Shown here piece after piece: positions 4,771 through 5,636 of a stretch of 5,636 nucleotides of DNA. Position numbers and translations under genes: made by a program. A model generated the notes under the pieces. That model was not told the origin of the DNA. It worked only from the letters and a program-made list of their open reading frames with translations, and did not search any database. Origin of the DNA: Bryobacterales bacterium (GTDB taxonomy: Bacteria > Acidobacteriota > Terriglobia > Bryobacterales > Bryobacteraceae); assembly GCA_003132905.1 (NCBI GenBank), contig PKZC01000352.1, forward strand, positions 16,881-22,516, written 5' to 3'. Every line of letters begins with the position of its first letter. Position 1 is the stretch's first letter.

Positions 4771-5636
4771 GTGCATGCTCCAACCCGATCTTGGCGTCGG
4801 TTGTCCTGGCCAAGACGAATTGCGGCGTTGTCCAGCGTCTCGGCTATGCTGCTCGGGTTTGCCGTGTTACTCGGATGGTCCGTGCATTCCGCGTTTCTCA
4901 TTCAGCTTGCGCCCCATCTGCCTCCCATGCAGCGCGCTACCGCTGTGAATTTTGTCCTGATCGGAATCGCATTTCTGGGAATCGTCTTAAATTGGCCGCG
5001 ACTCGTATTTATCGGTTCTGCCGTCACGGCGGTTGTGGCACTGATAGCCCTTGTTGTTGGCCGCATGTCGCCCGCTACAGCCCTCTGTTTCCTTCTCTTT
5101 GCCGCGGGCTTTGTACTAGCGCAAACCAGCTCGCTCAACCGTCGATCCATCGTGCTGGGGGTTCCCGGATTAGCGGTTTCCGCTATAGGCGCCACCTGCT
5201 GCATCAGCTTGATCTGGGGAAGTGGCGCGGCGTTTGCCCTGGCCACCCCAACTCGGATCGGTCTCCACACGGCTGGCGGATTCCTGCTAATCGGGATCGG
5301 TGTCTGCGCGTTGGCCTGGGATATGATTCAACCGGGGTTGGGCGAGCCGGTCTGGGTGCCCATCGGCGTTACCATCTTTGTTGCCACCGTGCGGCTTGGT
5401 TTGTTGCAGGCGTTCTCGGCCAAGCACCAGACCGGATTTTCCTCCGCCCTGACGCTGCTGGGAGCGTTAGCGGGTGCGTTGGTTTTCGGGGTGTTCGTCC
5501 GTGTGGCCTTAAAGGCGCGCCTGCAGCGCGACGCTTTGCGGGAAGTGAATCAAAAACTGGAAGTGGAGATGACGGAACGGAAGCGGGCTGAAGAAGGCGC
5601 GCGGGCCGCAAATCGGGCCAAGAGCGAGTTCCTGGC
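4771..5636 (+). CDS. Membrane-integral sensor histidine kinase, N-terminal part (cut by the window end)
   Basis: The reading frame is open from 4768 to the last base, giving 288 complete codons from a GTG at 4771. A basic N-terminus (1-16, with WRRLSWPRR) is followed by about eight hydrophobic helices, at roughly 17-36, 56-75, 77-97, 101-118, 127-149, 166-183, 195-213 and 225-243. Then comes a charged coiled linker (about 248-275) with the typical MTERKRAEE signature, and AANRAKSEFL, which in HisKA kinases directly precedes the phospho-acceptor His segment. The window stops there, so the His, ATPase and any receiver domains are not visible. The membrane part resembles the N-terminal region of many uncharacterised (often hybrid) histidine kinases. 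The start is uncertain: GTG 4771 gives a full first helix with positive residues inside, while ATG 4846 would cut it to about 16 residues; TTG at 4801 and 4828 are other options, and none has a strong ribosome binding site. It is divergent from the Ser/Thr kinase. Confidence 0.85.
   Translation, partial: MHAPTRSWRRLSWPRRIAALSSVSAMLLGFAVLLGWSVHSAFLIQLAPHLPPMQRATAVNFVLIGIAFLGIVLNWPRLVFIGSAVTAVVALIALVVGRMSPATALCFLLFAAGFVLAQTSSLNRRSIVLGVPGLAVSAIGATCCISLIWGSGAAFALATPTRIGLHTAGGFLLIGIGVCALAWDMIQPGLGEPVWVPIGVTIFVATVRLGLLQAFSAKHQTGFSSALTLLGALAGALVFGVFVRVALKARLQRDALREVNQKLEVEMTERKRAEEGARAANRAKSEFL

Noticed and set aside
4791..5591. Long plus-strand frame of 266 codons across the histidine kinase region
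   Set aside because: Rich in Cys, Arg, Ser and His with no domain; it is the +1 shadow of the real membrane-protein frame, which has clear helices and an AANRAKSEFL ending and runs off the window.

Overview
The window reads as chromosomal DNA of a moderately high-GC, Gram-negative soil-type bacterium, most likely an Acidobacteriota member. The evidence is an outer-membrane-type secreted protein, a c-type heme sensor, a soluble Ser/Thr kinase with the 'GD-Y-E-VL-PLG-GGMG-VYK' opening common in Acidobacteriota, and a multi-pass hybrid-type histidine kinase. The phylum call rests on protein style, not on any marker gene.

Layout. 25-597 (-): a four-helix membrane protein of unknown function. 598-717: a divergent intergenic stretch with a 10-bp perfect inverted repeat and a nested 6-bp repeat. 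718-1286 (+): a VapBC-type toxin-antitoxin pair, with a very short antitoxin and a PIN-domain toxin joined by a TGATG stop/start overlap. 1287-1771: a long stretch with no convincing gene. 1772-1861 (+): a 29-codon reading frame with a strong ribosome binding site that stops four bases before the next start. 1866-2645 (+): a secreted, probably outer-membrane beta-barrel protein. 2695-3570 (+): a membrane-anchored periplasmic heme sensor (DUF3365/Tll0287-like, one CxxCH) followed by HAMP and no output domain. 3518-4666 (-): a cytosolic Ser/Thr protein kinase with a C-terminal helical IGPIA-type domain, overlapping the sensor gene tail to tail by 53 bp. 4667-4770: a short divergent promoter region. 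4771 to the window end (+): the N-terminal membrane part of a histidine kinase, cut off just before its phospho-acceptor His.

Most interesting reading. The heme sensor has everything needed to sense redox or a ligand in the periplasm and pass the signal through HAMP, but it has no effector. A complete kinase without any sensor or membrane segment lies next to it. Together they could form a split, two-protein 'heme sensor to Ser/Thr kinase' pathway, possibly linked to the outer-membrane protein just upstream of the sensor. This is an inference from domain content and adjacency; the two genes are convergent, so they are not one operon. A second lead is the small leader frame in front of the outer-membrane gene, which has the layout of a translational-coupling or regulatory peptide.
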